The notes: a model not told the origin generated them from the letters alone. Positions 52,827 through 62,098 are shown, numbered from the stretch's first letter. The stretch is 64,000 bases of DNA from Pseudomonas silesiensis (GCF_001661075.1 NZ_CP014870.1:1694501-1758500), one strand, 5' to 3'. Numbers and translations: made by a program.

Positions 52827-53096
52827 TCAGGTGACCCGAACATTCAGCGCATGTCTCGACACTCCATGACAACCACAGGCCAATCGATGACCGTGCAGTA
52901 CCACGGGGATGCCATTCATGCGCCGACGCGGATGCCCCTCGACGAAGGCGAATTCGCCCAAGTGCAATGGGCAGGTCGCCTTGTCGCCCAACACTGCAGG
53001 GATTTTTCCGTTAATACGGTGCGTACCCGACAGTTGGCAGGACACGACCGTGCCACCGCTGCTGGTGGAATCGCCCAGACAGATGGGATGGGTCAT
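52827..53096 (-). CDS. PAAR-domain protein (second copy)
   Basis: An 89-residue protein starting MTHPICLGDSTSSGGTVVSCQLSG, a short stand-alone PAAR protein that caps the VgrG spike and can carry effectors. Its first 80 residues are identical to the copy at 54820; only the last 15 differ (CHGVSRHALNVRVT versus CHGVSSHAPNVRVG). It begins two bases after the stop of the second tla3-like gene, as the other copy does with its own tla3. Confidence 0.85.
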   Translation of the reverse strand: MTHPICLGDSTSSGGTVVSCQLSGTHRINGKIPAVLGDKATCPLHLGEFAFVEGHPRRRMNGIPVVLHGHRLACGCHGVSRHALNVRVT

Positions 53097-53098
53097 GG

Positions 53099-54757
53099 TT
53101 ATCGCGCCGGCATGCGAAATCGGAAGGGGTCGATGCCGTGGGTCTGCTGGTTTTTCGCTTTGCGGGCTTCATCGGGCGGGCGGATCATTTGTACCGTGGT
53201 GCTGCCATCCTTGCCGGAGTACACCACTGCGCTGACACCGCCCTCCAGGTAGCTGGCAATCGTGGCGAGGTTGATTTCGACCAGGGCGCCACTGACGCCG
53301 GTATTGCCCAGGCGCCGACCGATGTCGTAGCCCTCGTCGACATTGCCCAACTCGATGCCGGTGCCGTCGGTGTTGAGGCTGTGCAGCGCGTTCGTCAGGG
53401 CGATTTCGCCATTGATGTTATCAGTGCTGTCGTAGAATACGCGCACTGGTTTGTCGCCTTCGGGCAGGGTTTCCAAGGCTTGTTGCCAGCCTGCTTGAAG
53501 GGCTTTTGCCTGTAACGCGGGGTTAAGCAGCTTGCCGCTTTCGTCATGCATCGGGACTTTGATAGGGCGGTGCAGATAGCCCAGAATGGGCGCCCTGTCG
53601 AATTCCTGGACTTGATGATTGGCCCAGCGTACCGGGAGCCATGGGGACGGTTCGAAGTGGCCGGGGCCTCGGTTGCTCAGGGTTTGCCAGAGGGTTGGGA
53701 GTTGGGATTGCCAGTAGGTGGAGGACATGGTGGTGATGGGACGAACATAACCGTTCTTACCTTTGGCACGCTCACCCTCTTTATACCAATTTAGAAATGC
53801 ATCGTCACGACTCCAGTATAACGCCCATAATTTGCCCATATCGGTGTTTGTGTTTTGGTTGTCTTCCGAGATATTGGTGGCGAACGGACGGATATAGCTG
53901 TCAACGCGATCGGAACGGGTAACCAGCAGCCCCGTCATACTTTCGAATATCGTTGGTACGGCGTGGACATTCTGAAGACCTGGAGTGCCGGCCCTGCGAT
54001 AGCCGTTTCGAGTGACGTCACCATCGCGACTTACGATCAATGCCTGCGGCACTTTTGGATTGTCATCAAAAAACTGAAACAGGCGCTCAATCATGTTCTG
54101 CGCGTGAGTGGTGTTGTCTGCGTATTGCCAAAGGAACAGGGTGACACCCAGAGTCGCGGCATTGCGACCACTGAGAATAGTATTTGGCGCACCCGCATCT
54201 TCAGGTTGCTTGGGAGGCGCAATCGCAAACACCGGTATTGGCCAGTAGGCCACTGAATCGCTGGCCGAATGCTTGAATGCAACGCGTATATTGATACTCC
54301 GGGTGATCTCTCGGTAGCTCAATGAAGCGTCGTAGTCCTTAGGGTTCTGCGAATAGATCGAGGTGAAATTGCTATTTTTATTATTTATTTCTCGCCAAAT
54401 TGAAGATTGATGCCAATCATCAATGGCAAGCCCTACACCTCGTATTTCCAGCGCATAGGTACGCTCACGGGTGGTAATTTGCTCGTTTACGTCAGCGATG
54501 ACTTTCGTTTTGTACTCCGCAAGTTCTGCCTTTTCATACGCTACCGCCTTGGCAAACCAGTGGCCGCTGTAGGTCAGCACCAACGCCCCAAAAATACTCG
54601 CGATTCCCCAGCGCATAACAGTACCCATTTCCTTTGGTTTCAAATCTTCAGCGGGTGTTATGTAAATGACCAACATCTGCAGCGCATAAGGCGGGTGCGG
54701 TTGTTCGGCGTTGATGTTGCGCTCCAGGCCTTTCTGGATCGGTGCTCGCGAGGCCAC
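53099..54757 (-). CDS. Second Tla3-like protein (tle3-tla3 hybrid)
   Basis: A 552-residue protein. Residues about 28-552 match the other copy (PAEDLKPKEMG, then one TM helix WGIASIFGALVLTYSGHWFAK). The first 27 residues (MASRAPIQKGLERNINAEQPHPPYALQM) instead match residues 432-459 of Tle3 (MASQAPIRQGEARNINAEQLHPPHAPQM). The first TM helix of Tla3 is thus missing. The middle third (about residues 290-340) is divergent between copies. Whether it is translated from this start, or is functional, is not clear; the reading frame is open throughout. Confidence 0.8.
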   Translation of the reverse strand: MASRAPIQKGLERNINAEQPHPPYALQMLVIYITPAEDLKPKEMGTVMRWGIASIFGALVLTYSGHWFAKAVAYEKAELAEYKTKVIADVNEQITTRERTYALEIRGVGLAIDDWHQSSIWREINNKNSNFTSIYSQNPKDYDASLSYREITRSINIRVAFKHSASDSVAYWPIPVFAIAPPKQPEDAGAPNTILSGRNAATLGVTLFLWQYADNTTHAQNMIERLFQFFDDNPKVPQALIVSRDGDVTRNGYRRAGTPGLQNVHAVPTIFESMTGLLVTRSDRVDSYIRPFATNISEDNQNTNTDMGKLWALYWSRDDAFLNWYKEGERAKGKNGYVRPITTMSSTYWQSQLPTLWQTLSNRGPGHFEPSPWLPVRWANHQVQEFDRAPILGYLHRPIKVPMHDESGKLLNPALQAKALQAGWQQALETLPEGDKPVRVFYDSTDNINGEIALTNALHSLNTDGTGIELGNVDEGYDIGRRLGNTGVSGALVEINLATIASYLEGGVSAVVYSGKDGSTTVQMIRPPDEARKAKNQQTHGIDPFRFRMPAR

Positions 54758-54812
54758 CGCCGCGGCTGATTAACCACCGGGGCAACGCGGTCCCCTTTGA
54801 AAGCCAAAAACA
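54674..54812 (-). pseudogene. Remnant of tle3 (duplication scar)
   Basis: The bases before and at the start of the second tla3 resemble tle3 near its residues 420-459. A TAA replaces the Trp codon of the GGW(S) block at 54771-54769, and downstream the match ends abruptly at a 4-6 base microhomology (tle3 has CAGATGTTCGG, tla3 has CTGTTCGTC, the hybrid has CAGATGTTGGTC). Confidence 0.7.
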
Positions 54813-54819
54813 GCCCGCA

Positions 54820-55089
54820 TCAACCTACCCGCACATTCGGCGCATGACTCGACACTCCATGACAACCACAAGCTAATCGATGACCGTGCAGGACCACGGG
54901 TATGCCATTCATGCGCCGACGCGGATGCCCCTCGACGAAGGCGAATTCGCCCAAGTGCAATGGGCAGGTCGCCTTGTCGCCCAACACTGCAGGGATTTTT
55001 CCGTTAATACGGTGCGTACCCGAAAGTTGGCAGGACACGACCGTGCCGCCGCTGCTGGTGGAATCGCCCAGGCAGATGGGATGGGTCAT
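54820..55089 (-). CDS. PAAR-domain protein (first copy)
   Basis: An 89-residue PAAR protein (MTHPICLGDSTSSGGTVVSCQ ... GFVE-type core). It begins two bases after the stop of the first tla3-like gene, in line with the T6SS order vgrG-tle3-tla3-PAAR. PAAR proteins form the sharp tip on the VgrG trimer. Two nearly identical copies in one operon is unusual. Confidence 0.87.
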   Translation of the reverse strand: MTHPICLGDSTSSGGTVVSCQLSGTHRINGKIPAVLGDKATCPLHLGEFAFVEGHPRRRMNGIPVVLHGHRLACGCHGVSSHAPNVRVG

Positions 55090-55091
55090 GG

Positions 55092-56762
55092 TTATCGCCC
55101 CGGCATGCGAAATCGGAAGGGATCGATGCCATGGGTCTGCTGGTTTTTCGCTTTGCGGGCTTCGTCAGGCGGGCGGATCATTTGTACCGTGGTGCTGCCA
55201 TCCTTGCCGGAGTACACCACTGCGCTGACACCACCCTCCAGGTAGCTGGCAATCGTGGCGAGGTTGATTTCGACCAGTGCGCCACTGACGCCGGTATTGC
55301 CCAGGCGCCGACCGATGTCGTAGCCCTCGTCGACATTGCCCAATTCGATGCCGGTGCCGTCGGTGTTGAGGCCGTGCAGCGCGTGGGTGAGGGCGATTTC
55401 GCCATTGATGTTGTCAGTGCTGTCGTAGAACACGCGCACTGGTTTGTCACCGTCAGGCAAGGTTTCCAAAGCTTGTTGCCAGCCCGCTTGCAAGGCCTTG
55501 GCCTGGAGTGCAGGCTTGAGCAATTTGCGGTTTTCGTCGTGCATCGGGACTTTGATCGGGCGGTGCAAGTAACCCAGGATCGGTGCCCTGTCGAACTCCT
55601 GGACTTGATGGTTGGCCCAGCGAACCGGGAGCCATGGGGAGGGTTCGAAGTGGCCCGGGCCTCGGTTGCTCAGGGTTTGCCAGAGGGTGGGGAGTTGGGA
55701 TTGCCAGTAGGTGGAGGACATGGTGCCGGGACCAGTCGGATTCTTGATTCCTTCGGCACGTTTGGCGTCTTCATATACATGTCTGAACAGCGGTGAATGC
55801 TTCCAATAAAAAGCCCACAACTTACCCATGTCGGTATTCTTGTTTTGGTTGTCTTCGGATTCCTTGGTGGCAAACGGACGGATATAACGGTCTACACGAT
55901 CTGAACGCGTGACCAGCAGGCCAGTCACGCTGGTGTACACCGTCGGTACGACCTGAACGGACTGCAACCCTGGTGTGCCCGCTACTCGATAGCCATTTCG
56001 AGTGATGTCACCGTCCTCGCTCACGATCAATGCCTGCGGCACCATGGGATTGTCATCGAAGAATTGGAATAATCGTTCAACCATGCTTTGGGCATGGGTG
56101 GTGTTGTCCGCGTCTTGCCACAGGAACAGTGTGACTCCCAAGGTGGCGGCGTTGCGTCCGTCCAGAATGTTTGCGGCGGCCCCCGTATCTTCAGGCTGTT
56201 TTGGCGGTGCAATCGCGAACACCGGGATCGGCCAATAGGCGACCGAGTCGCTGGCCGAATTTGTGAATGCAACTCGAACATTAATATCGTAGGTAATGCC
56301 TCGCGAGGTCACTGAGGCGTCGTAATCCTTGGGATCTTGCGAATATATAGATGTAAAATTGTTGTTTGTTTTTTTGATTTCTCGCCATATCGAAGATTGA
56401 TGCCAATCATCCACTGCCAGCCCTACTCCCCGTATTTCCACCGAATAGGTGCGCTCACGCGTGGCAGTTTGCTCGGCTGAGTCAGCGGTGACTATAGTTC
56501 TGTAGGCTGAGAGTTGTTCCTTTTCATAGACTACCTGCTTGGCAAACCAATGCCCGCTGTAGGCCAATACCAAGCCACTCAAAACACTCACGACTCCCCA
56601 GCGCATAAAAGTACCCATTTCCTTTGGTTTCAGATCTTCAGCTGGCGTTATGTAAATGACGAACAGCAAAAAACCCAACAAAACGGCTATCAGTATCGTT
56701 ATTCCCCAGAGGTAGCCTTTCAGGTTAGGTCGCTGTGACTTGTTCTGTTGACGATCCCTCAT
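55092..56762 (-). CDS. tla3: Type VI lipase adapter Tla3 (DUF2875)
   Basis: A 556-residue protein from ATG 56762 (MRDRQQNKSQRPNLKG), which overlaps the tle3 stop by ATGA. Two TM helices lie near the N-terminus (GYLWGITILIAVLLGFLLFVIYIT and WGVVSVLSGLVLAYSGHW). The C-terminal half (TYWQSQLPTLWQTLSNRGPGHFEPSPWLPVRWANHQVQEFDRAP) is the adapter core. In P. aeruginosa the DUF2875 protein Tla3 links the Tle3 phospholipase to VgrG2b for H2-T6SS delivery. This family membership rests on memory of that locus and on gene order. Confidence 0.82.
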   Translation of the reverse strand: MRDRQQNKSQRPNLKGYLWGITILIAVLLGFLLFVIYITPAEDLKPKEMGTFMRWGVVSVLSGLVLAYSGHWFAKQVVYEKEQLSAYRTIVTADSAEQTATRERTYSVEIRGVGLAVDDWHQSSIWREIKKTNNNFTSIYSQDPKDYDASVTSRGITYDINVRVAFTNSASDSVAYWPIPVFAIAPPKQPEDTGAAANILDGRNAATLGVTLFLWQDADNTTHAQSMVERLFQFFDDNPMVPQALIVSEDGDITRNGYRVAGTPGLQSVQVVPTVYTSVTGLLVTRSDRVDRYIRPFATKESEDNQNKNTDMGKLWAFYWKHSPLFRHVYEDAKRAEGIKNPTGPGTMSSTYWQSQLPTLWQTLSNRGPGHFEPSPWLPVRWANHQVQEFDRAPILGYLHRPIKVPMHDENRKLLKPALQAKALQAGWQQALETLPDGDKPVRVFYDSTDNINGEIALTHALHGLNTDGTGIELGNVDEGYDIGRRLGNTGVSGALVEINLATIASYLEGGVSAVVYSGKDGSTTVQMIRPPDEARKAKNQQTHGIDPFRFRMPGR

Positions 56763-58792
56763 TGGCCTGTTCCTATTTCCAGGTTGCCGGAGATCAGGTT
56801 CGGCGGCGTCAACGACACCAGATCGGTGGAAGGGAATGTGCCTTCTTGGTAATACAAATAGCAGGCCTTCACCAACGTCCGTGTCTGCGCAGTCAGGCGC
56901 GACCATCCCTTCATCTTTTCAACCTCATAGAAGTATCTTTTTTTGTCCATTTTCCAATCCGCAATCGCCACCAACACCTCACGCATCACCGGATCATCCA
57001 GACACTTCGCCTGCCCAATCGCAATATCCATCGCCGTCACCCAACGATGGTTTTCCGGACTGCGCAATACCGCGGAGTGATAGCTGTTTTCACTCAACTC
57101 ATCAGGGTCGACGTCCATGCGGGCACGGATTTCGTTGGGCGTTTCCTCGCGTTCGTAGCGGTAGTGATCTTTGGTTTCGAGCAACGCAATACCGGACACT
57201 GCTGTGCGGCGGAAAGCGTGGGTCTGGTCGTCCGGTTCTTTGCCCTGGTTCCAGCGGGCGCGTACGACTTCCACGTCGATTCGATCGGAAAGGTTCTGCA
57301 CAAATACCCATTTGAAGGTCGCGCTGGGGTTGCCCAAAGCGGCGTTTTGCGAGACCGCGTCGGCGCGGTCCTTTCCTGATTTGTGAGTTGAACCGGTCAC
57401 GGCTTCGCCGCCGAACATCTGTGGCGCATGAGGCGGGTGCAGTTGTTCGGCATTGATGTTGCGTGCCTCGCCTTGGCGGATCGGTGCTTGCGAAGCCATC
57501 GCTGCCGCTGACCAGCCACCGGGATAGCGGGGTTCCCCCTTGACTCGGGTGAAGTCCGGTTGCGGAACCTTGCCAACGAGCACGGGCTCGCCGTCGCGCT
57601 GGCGCTTGGTCCACAGGCGTTGATAGAAACGCATGGATTGCAACGCGGTCATGGCCGGCTCGCCATTGCGCAGCACATCCGGTACACCGTATGTCCCGAT
57701 GCCTTGCACATCATCCAGCGCTACGGTGGTGTCGTCCGGGCAGAAGTACAGATAAACCTTGCCGCGATTGTCGCGCTCGGGAAATACCACGGTTTTCCCC
57801 TCAGGCCCCAAACGTTGCCCCTGTTCAGGTGACCATCGCGGGCCGGTACGACCGCCATATCCCGGTACGCCACAACGCGCGGCGCTCAGGGGCGGTTGCG
57901 CATGGGGTGATTGGGTGATCTGCTGCACAAGGTTAATTAGCACTTGCAGCGTCTTGGAATCTTTCGGCGTCGTACCTGGCAGCACCGAATAGGGCGAGGC
58001 CACCATGATTACGCAGTCGGCGCAGCGCTCGCCCCGATCCACCAGCATAGCTTGAGCGAGCAAGGTGATCAGCGTGCCCTGGCTGTGCCCCATGATGGTG
58101 ATGGTTTCATCAGGTGAGACGCGGCGGATCTCACTGACCAGCATCGCCAACCGGGTCGCGGCCAGCACGAAATAACGCCGGTTCGGTCCCTTACCCATGT
58201 ACAGGGGGTTAGGCATCGTGGGTTGGACCAGATGGCGCACCCATTTGGCAAAGCCCTCTTCGTACATCTCCAGCAGGTTGTTGGTGGCGTTGGCAAAAAA
58301 ACCGCCGCCTTTGGCGAAATGACGATCAAGGCGATTGCCAAATTTGTCTTGAAATTGATCTCGCAGCCTGGCTGGATCGCCATTTTCATCGCGCATTATC
58401 TCGCCGGGTTCGGCCCTGTAACCCCAGTAAAAAGGGATGAACAGACTGCGGACTTCAGAGGAATCCGAATCGCGTTGATAAAGGTAGGTATCGGGATCGT
58501 CGAGTAGTTGCCTTTCCTGATCTTTCCACGCTTCCCTAGGCGTACTGTTAGCCTGATTGTACTTGGCCCCATACCGCCCAGCCCTAAGATCCGGCCGATC
58601 CAACCGCTCATTCACCCCCTGACACAACCCCGTCTCCACCGACTCATACGCCGCCCCCGGATCATTAACGCCATGCAGGAAAATCACCACTCCAGGCAGG
58701 TCGCCTGGGACTTCCAGCTTGCGCTCGGTGGTGCAGTTCGGAATCAAGCGGAAGATGCTCTGTGCCACGGTGTGAAAGCTCGACTCGCTCAT
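56759..58792 (-). CDS. tle3: T6SS phospholipase effector Tle3-like
   Basis: A 677-residue protein with an alpha/beta hydrolase core: VVIFLHGVNDPG (oxyanion region, residues 35-46) and the nucleophile elbow TIMGHSQGTL (Ser237). The large C-terminal portion is typical of DUF3274 Tle3 lipases. No signal peptide is seen, as expected for a T6SS cargo. Its start overlaps the vgrG stop (ATGA at 58792-58789) and its stop overlaps the tla3 start. It is expected to cleave phospholipids in the periplasm of competitor cells. I found no immunity gene (tli3) in the operon. Confidence 0.87.
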   Translation of the reverse strand: MSESSFHTVAQSIFRLIPNCTTERKLEVPGDLPGVVIFLHGVNDPGAAYESVETGLCQGVNERLDRPDLRAGRYGAKYNQANSTPREAWKDQERQLLDDPDTYLYQRDSDSSEVRSLFIPFYWGYRAEPGEIMRDENGDPARLRDQFQDKFGNRLDRHFAKGGGFFANATNNLLEMYEEGFAKWVRHLVQPTMPNPLYMGKGPNRRYFVLAATRLAMLVSEIRRVSPDETITIMGHSQGTLITLLAQAMLVDRGERCADCVIMVASPYSVLPGTTPKDSKTLQVLINLVQQITQSPHAQPPLSAARCGVPGYGGRTGPRWSPEQGQRLGPEGKTVVFPERDNRGKVYLYFCPDDTTVALDDVQGIGTYGVPDVLRNGEPAMTALQSMRFYQRLWTKRQRDGEPVLVGKVPQPDFTRVKGEPRYPGGWSAAAMASQAPIRQGEARNINAEQLHPPHAPQMFGGEAVTGSTHKSGKDRADAVSQNAALGNPSATFKWVFVQNLSDRIDVEVVRARWNQGKEPDDQTHAFRRTAVSGIALLETKDHYRYEREETPNEIRARMDVDPDELSENSYHSAVLRSPENHRWVTAMDIAIGQAKCLDDPVMREVLVAIADWKMDKKRYFYEVEKMKGWSRLTAQTRTLVKACYLYYQEGTFPSTDLVSLTPPNLISGNLEIGTGQ

Positions 58793-61344
58793 TGATTCTC
58801 TCCCTCCGGGCCGTTTTTTCGCTCGGCATTAACCCGGCCCTGATGCATCACCTCTCGCTCCACCCTCTGCGTCAAACCTGTTGCATCCGTAAGCCCCTGC
58901 ACCACGCTGCCATCTCCCAGCTCGATCTGATACGCGTGGTCTGCTGCCATTCGGGGGCTATCATCGGCGTGTCCCGGATAGTGAAAGGCCAGGCGTTGCG
59001 CCGCTGGATCACGGCTGAAGGAAGGGATGGAAACGCTGTCGGTTTTCGGCCCGACCCAGTCATGGTCGCTGGCATGCACCATGACCTTGTCCTGGGTGCC
59101 AATCTCGATGCCGCCACCAATCTTGATGTAGCTGCCGTCGTCGGCCACCAAACGAATGGTGGGGGCGGTGACGACGACTTCACCTTCGGTGGCCGACAGG
59201 TGCAGGTTCTTTTGCGCATTGAGCGCAATGTCATTCTCCTGGGCTTGCACGAGCACCTTGCCCCGATTGGCGATGGCGCTGATGCCTTCATCTTGCGCAA
59301 ACGCCGAAATCCCCTGGCCCGCGTTCAATCGCATGGCCGCACCGCTGGTCAATTGCAGGTGGTCCTGAGCCGTTGTGTCGTGGTTCTCACCGGCGTAGTG
59401 CACTTGTGATCGCGGTGTTGCGCTGGCGATGCCAGCCTCGGCCGTCATGGCGAGCAGCGGGTCGCCCGAACTGTTGCTCTCGGGTGCAGGCCATTGAGTC
59501 AACGACTGGCGCAGCGTGTCGATGCCTTGGCTGTCGACCCGTTGGCTACCACGGGCGGCGGCGGTCTGGCCGAGCGACTGGAACAGTTCGCCGCACTCGC
59601 TCAGCAGCTTGAGCAATTCTTCGCGGTCCAACTGCGAACCCTGCGCGCCATGACGGGCATAGGTGGTCAATAACATGCCTTGGGCCGCTCGAAGCGCGAT
59701 GGCCGCGTCGGTGCGCAGTTCGGCGCCATTGCCACGGGGCCGGGCTTGTCCATCGGTTCTGGGCGTGGTGAGTTTGCCCAGATTGAGCGCGGTGGCGTGA
59801 TGGGTCGTGCCCAGGCGGGCGCGCAATGCGCCGGGAGTATCGTCGAAGAGTAACTCGTTGAAGCCGTTACCCTTGTGTTCCCGGGTCTGGATGCCCGAGA
59901 GCGTTCGATTGCCCGGTAAACCCGTGGCGTTACTGAAGCGCGGCGGTAAATGGTCAGCGTTATAGAGCACCGAAGTGACCAGGGGACGGTCGATATCGCC
60001 GCCGAGGAAAGTCACCAGGACTTCCTGGCCGATGCGCGGCAAAAACTGATGACCGAAACCGGCGCCCGCACTGGGCATGGCAACCCTTAGCCAGGTGGTG
60101 CCGGGTGCAGGATCTTGCCCGCGCTGCCAGTGAAAGCGTACTTGTACCCGCGCCAGCGCATCAGTGAAAACTTCCTCTCCTTCAGGACCCACCACGATGG
60201 CGGTGAGCGGCCCCGAAATCGTCGGGCGAGGAGTGCTGATCGCAGGGCGATACGGAATTTTATGGCGCACGCACACGAAGCTATTATTGTAGCCCGCCGG
60301 CTGATTCGACAGGTAGTTGTTACTGCCTAGGTGTTCGACGCTCAGCAACAGGAAATGGCGATCTGCAATAGGGTCACGGTCATGATCGAAGTGCTGGGTC
60401 AACTCGAAGGTGTAACCCGGCAGCATGGCGCGACAGTTGCTGCTGCCCCGAAACGTCTTGCCCTGTACTTCCATGGCCTCCAGTCGATGACGCACCAGCG
60501 TCTCGCCATCCGCGGGAACCGCGTGGCTGTAATGGCCGGGAAAGTCGTAGATTTCGTAAGGCGGGACCTCGCCCTGGACGTTGATGCTGGGCATGCTGAC
60601 CGGCAGTGGATTTCGCGGTTGCCTGTAGTCGAATGTCTGGATGGCCATACGCCCGGACTGCAAGACCCGGTTGCTGCTCCATTGCGTGATGGCATCGGCT
60701 GTCTCGGTGACCGAAGCGCTGTGGTAGCGGATCTTCGGTTGCTGCGGTAACGGCTCGAGGTTGCGGGAATGGTCGGTGATGATCAGTTGATGACCTTCCT
60801 TCGAGTGATCGAAGTAGAAGAACAGTCCTTCACCTTCCAGCAGGCGCAAGACGAAATCCAGATCGCTTTCGCGGTACTGCGTGATGTAGCTGTGGGTCTT
60901 GAGCGCCTGGTCCAGACGGAACTCGAAACTGGGCAGCGCCTCAGAGTGGGCAAACACCGTGCGAATGATGTCTTCGATGGTTTGCTCTTGGAATATCCGT
61001 GAGTCATAGCGTCGCGACAACATCCACAGCCAGGGACTTAATGTCGCGCTATAACGCGCCAGCCCACCGTCACTGCCTTGCAGGCTGAAACGGCTGATGT
61101 AGCCATGAATATAGCGGGCCCCACCGGTCGCCAGTTCAATGGCCAGCAACGCGGGTTGTCCTATCAGCGACTTGAGTTCCAGCTGCGCATCCTGACTGAT
61201 CAGCGACAACTCGAAACTGAACAGGGTCGACAATCCTTCAGTCCCGGAAAATCGCTCCAGTAGCAGTTCATGCTCACCCCTGGCTGGGGTAGTCAGTGTG
61301 ATCAAGCGCCGGTTCTGTGGCGCAAATAGTGTTGTTAGTTCCAT
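58789..61344 (-). CDS. vgrG: T6SS spike protein VgrG
   Basis: An 851-residue protein from ATG 61344 (MELTTLFAPQNRRLITLTTPARGEHELLLERFSGTEGLST), after AGGA; the frame is open 25 codons upstream. Gp27-like and gp5-like domains are visible: IHGYISRFSLQGSDGGLARY, YRESDLDFVLRLLEGEGLFFYF, and FHWQRGQDPAPGTTWLRVAMPSAGAG. A C-terminal DUF2345 beta-rich region follows (DNDIALNAQKNLHLSA...), then a tail (HYPGHADDSPRMAADHAYQIELGDG). It forms the membrane-piercing trimer and probably carries Tle3 via Tla3. No other T6SS structural genes are in the window, so this is an orphan VgrG island. Confidence 0.95.
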   Translation of the reverse strand: MELTTLFAPQNRRLITLTTPARGEHELLLERFSGTEGLSTLFSFELSLISQDAQLELKSLIGQPALLAIELATGGARYIHGYISRFSLQGSDGGLARYSATLSPWLWMLSRRYDSRIFQEQTIEDIIRTVFAHSEALPSFEFRLDQALKTHSYITQYRESDLDFVLRLLEGEGLFFYFDHSKEGHQLIITDHSRNLEPLPQQPKIRYHSASVTETADAITQWSSNRVLQSGRMAIQTFDYRQPRNPLPVSMPSINVQGEVPPYEIYDFPGHYSHAVPADGETLVRHRLEAMEVQGKTFRGSSNCRAMLPGYTFELTQHFDHDRDPIADRHFLLLSVEHLGSNNYLSNQPAGYNNSFVCVRHKIPYRPAISTPRPTISGPLTAIVVGPEGEEVFTDALARVQVRFHWQRGQDPAPGTTWLRVAMPSAGAGFGHQFLPRIGQEVLVTFLGGDIDRPLVTSVLYNADHLPPRFSNATGLPGNRTLSGIQTREHKGNGFNELLFDDTPGALRARLGTTHHATALNLGKLTTPRTDGQARPRGNGAELRTDAAIALRAAQGMLLTTYARHGAQGSQLDREELLKLLSECGELFQSLGQTAAARGSQRVDSQGIDTLRQSLTQWPAPESNSSGDPLLAMTAEAGIASATPRSQVHYAGENHDTTAQDHLQLTSGAAMRLNAGQGISAFAQDEGISAIANRGKVLVQAQENDIALNAQKNLHLSATEGEVVVTAPTIRLVADDGSYIKIGGGIEIGTQDKVMVHASDHDWVGPKTDSVSIPSFSRDPAAQRLAFHYPGHADDSPRMAADHAYQIELGDGSVVQGLTDATGLTQRVEREVMHQGRVNAERKNGPEGENQ

Positions 61345-61719
61345 TAACAAGTGTCCTACGGCATAAGCAACCGGTGTCGATCCATGAGTGGTGCACGTTG
61401 AGCTCACGGCGAAATACAAACACGGGAATTAAGACGCTTATGAAATAGCTTGTATGTAGGACGCTTCCTTTTTTAACAAACTGAGCAGCGAGGGCGATTG
61501 ATACATCGCTGCCGCGAGCCGTCGCACACAGGGGATAGGCAGCAAACACAGCGTTCCGGGTGACGCAAGTCAACGGTGGGAGCCTGCTCGCGAAAGTAGC
61601 CGCGACCGGCTTCCGGCGGATCGCGGATCACCGTCCGTCTACCCGATAGCACCTCGTTCACGGCGTTGTTTCCAACCAGTACGGCCCAGATTTGCTGGAC
61701 CTCACCTGTGAGGTGCGTC
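61345..61719. other. Upstream region of the vgrG operon
   Basis: About 375 bases without a convincing gene. AT-rich sequence near 61410-61480 probably includes the vgrG promoter. Around 61580-61610 a short REP-like fragment (GTGGGAGCCTGCTCGCGA) is present. No sigma-54 motif could be identified with confidence. Confidence 0.4.
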
Positions 61720-61950
61720 ATGGCTAACGAATCAACGTTCCAGGGTGGAACACCCAATACCGACCCCACCAGGCCCATGCCCGGTACCGATGAGACAAAC
61801 ATGGATCAGGATGCACCGCCCGGCATGGACCCGACCCGGGACCCAACCGGCGCGGACGCTGATCGACCGGAAGACTGGATGGACCCGACAGCGGATGAGG
61901 ACGTGCCACCGGCGGATGAGCCTACTCCGCTTTCCGATGACAGGCGATAA
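61720..61950 (+). CDS. Small acidic hypothetical protein
   Basis: A 76-residue protein from ATG 61720 (MANESTFQGGTPNTDPTRPMPG). It is rich in Asp, Pro and Thr (MDPTRDPTGADADRPEDWMDPTADEDVPPADEPTP) with no hydrophobic segment and is probably disordered. I do not recognise a named family. A clear Rho-independent terminator follows five bases after the stop, which supports a real gene. Also open 18 codons upstream. Confidence 0.6.
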   Translation: MANESTFQGGTPNTDPTRPMPGTDETNMDQDAPPGMDPTRDPTGADADRPEDWMDPTADEDVPPADEPTPLSDDRR

Positions 61951-61955
61951 ACAGA

Positions 61956-61980
61956 ACCCGGCCAGTGTGCCGGGTTTTTT
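61956..61980 (+). terminator. Rho-independent terminator
   Basis: ACCCGGC (61956-61962) pairs with GCCGGGT (61969-61975), loop 6, followed by a T-run. Confidence 0.9.
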
Positions 61981-62067
61981 GTTTCCGGCAGTTTCACCGC
62001 GTCATCGTTCATCGCTGGCAAGCCATCACAAGTTTCGGGTTGATCCAAATGGTGTGCTCGACACAAA

Positions 62068-62098
62068 TCCTGTGGGAGCTGGCTTGCCAGCGAAGGCG
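62068..62098. repeat. REP-like element
   Basis: CTGTGGGAGCTGGCTTGCCA, a single variant copy near the end of the EamA transporter gene. Confidence 0.7.

Noticed and set aside
52687..52872. Small minus-strand frame of 61 codons between ampC and PAAR copy 2
   Set aside because: It overlaps the end of the PAAR gene, has no ribosome site and no family match. It may be residual coding sequence but cannot be supported.
54674..54757. Treating the second tla3 as a full-length gene with its own unique N-terminal domain
   Set aside because: The N-terminal 27 residues match Tle3 residues 432-459, so they are the scar of a deletion rather than a new domain.
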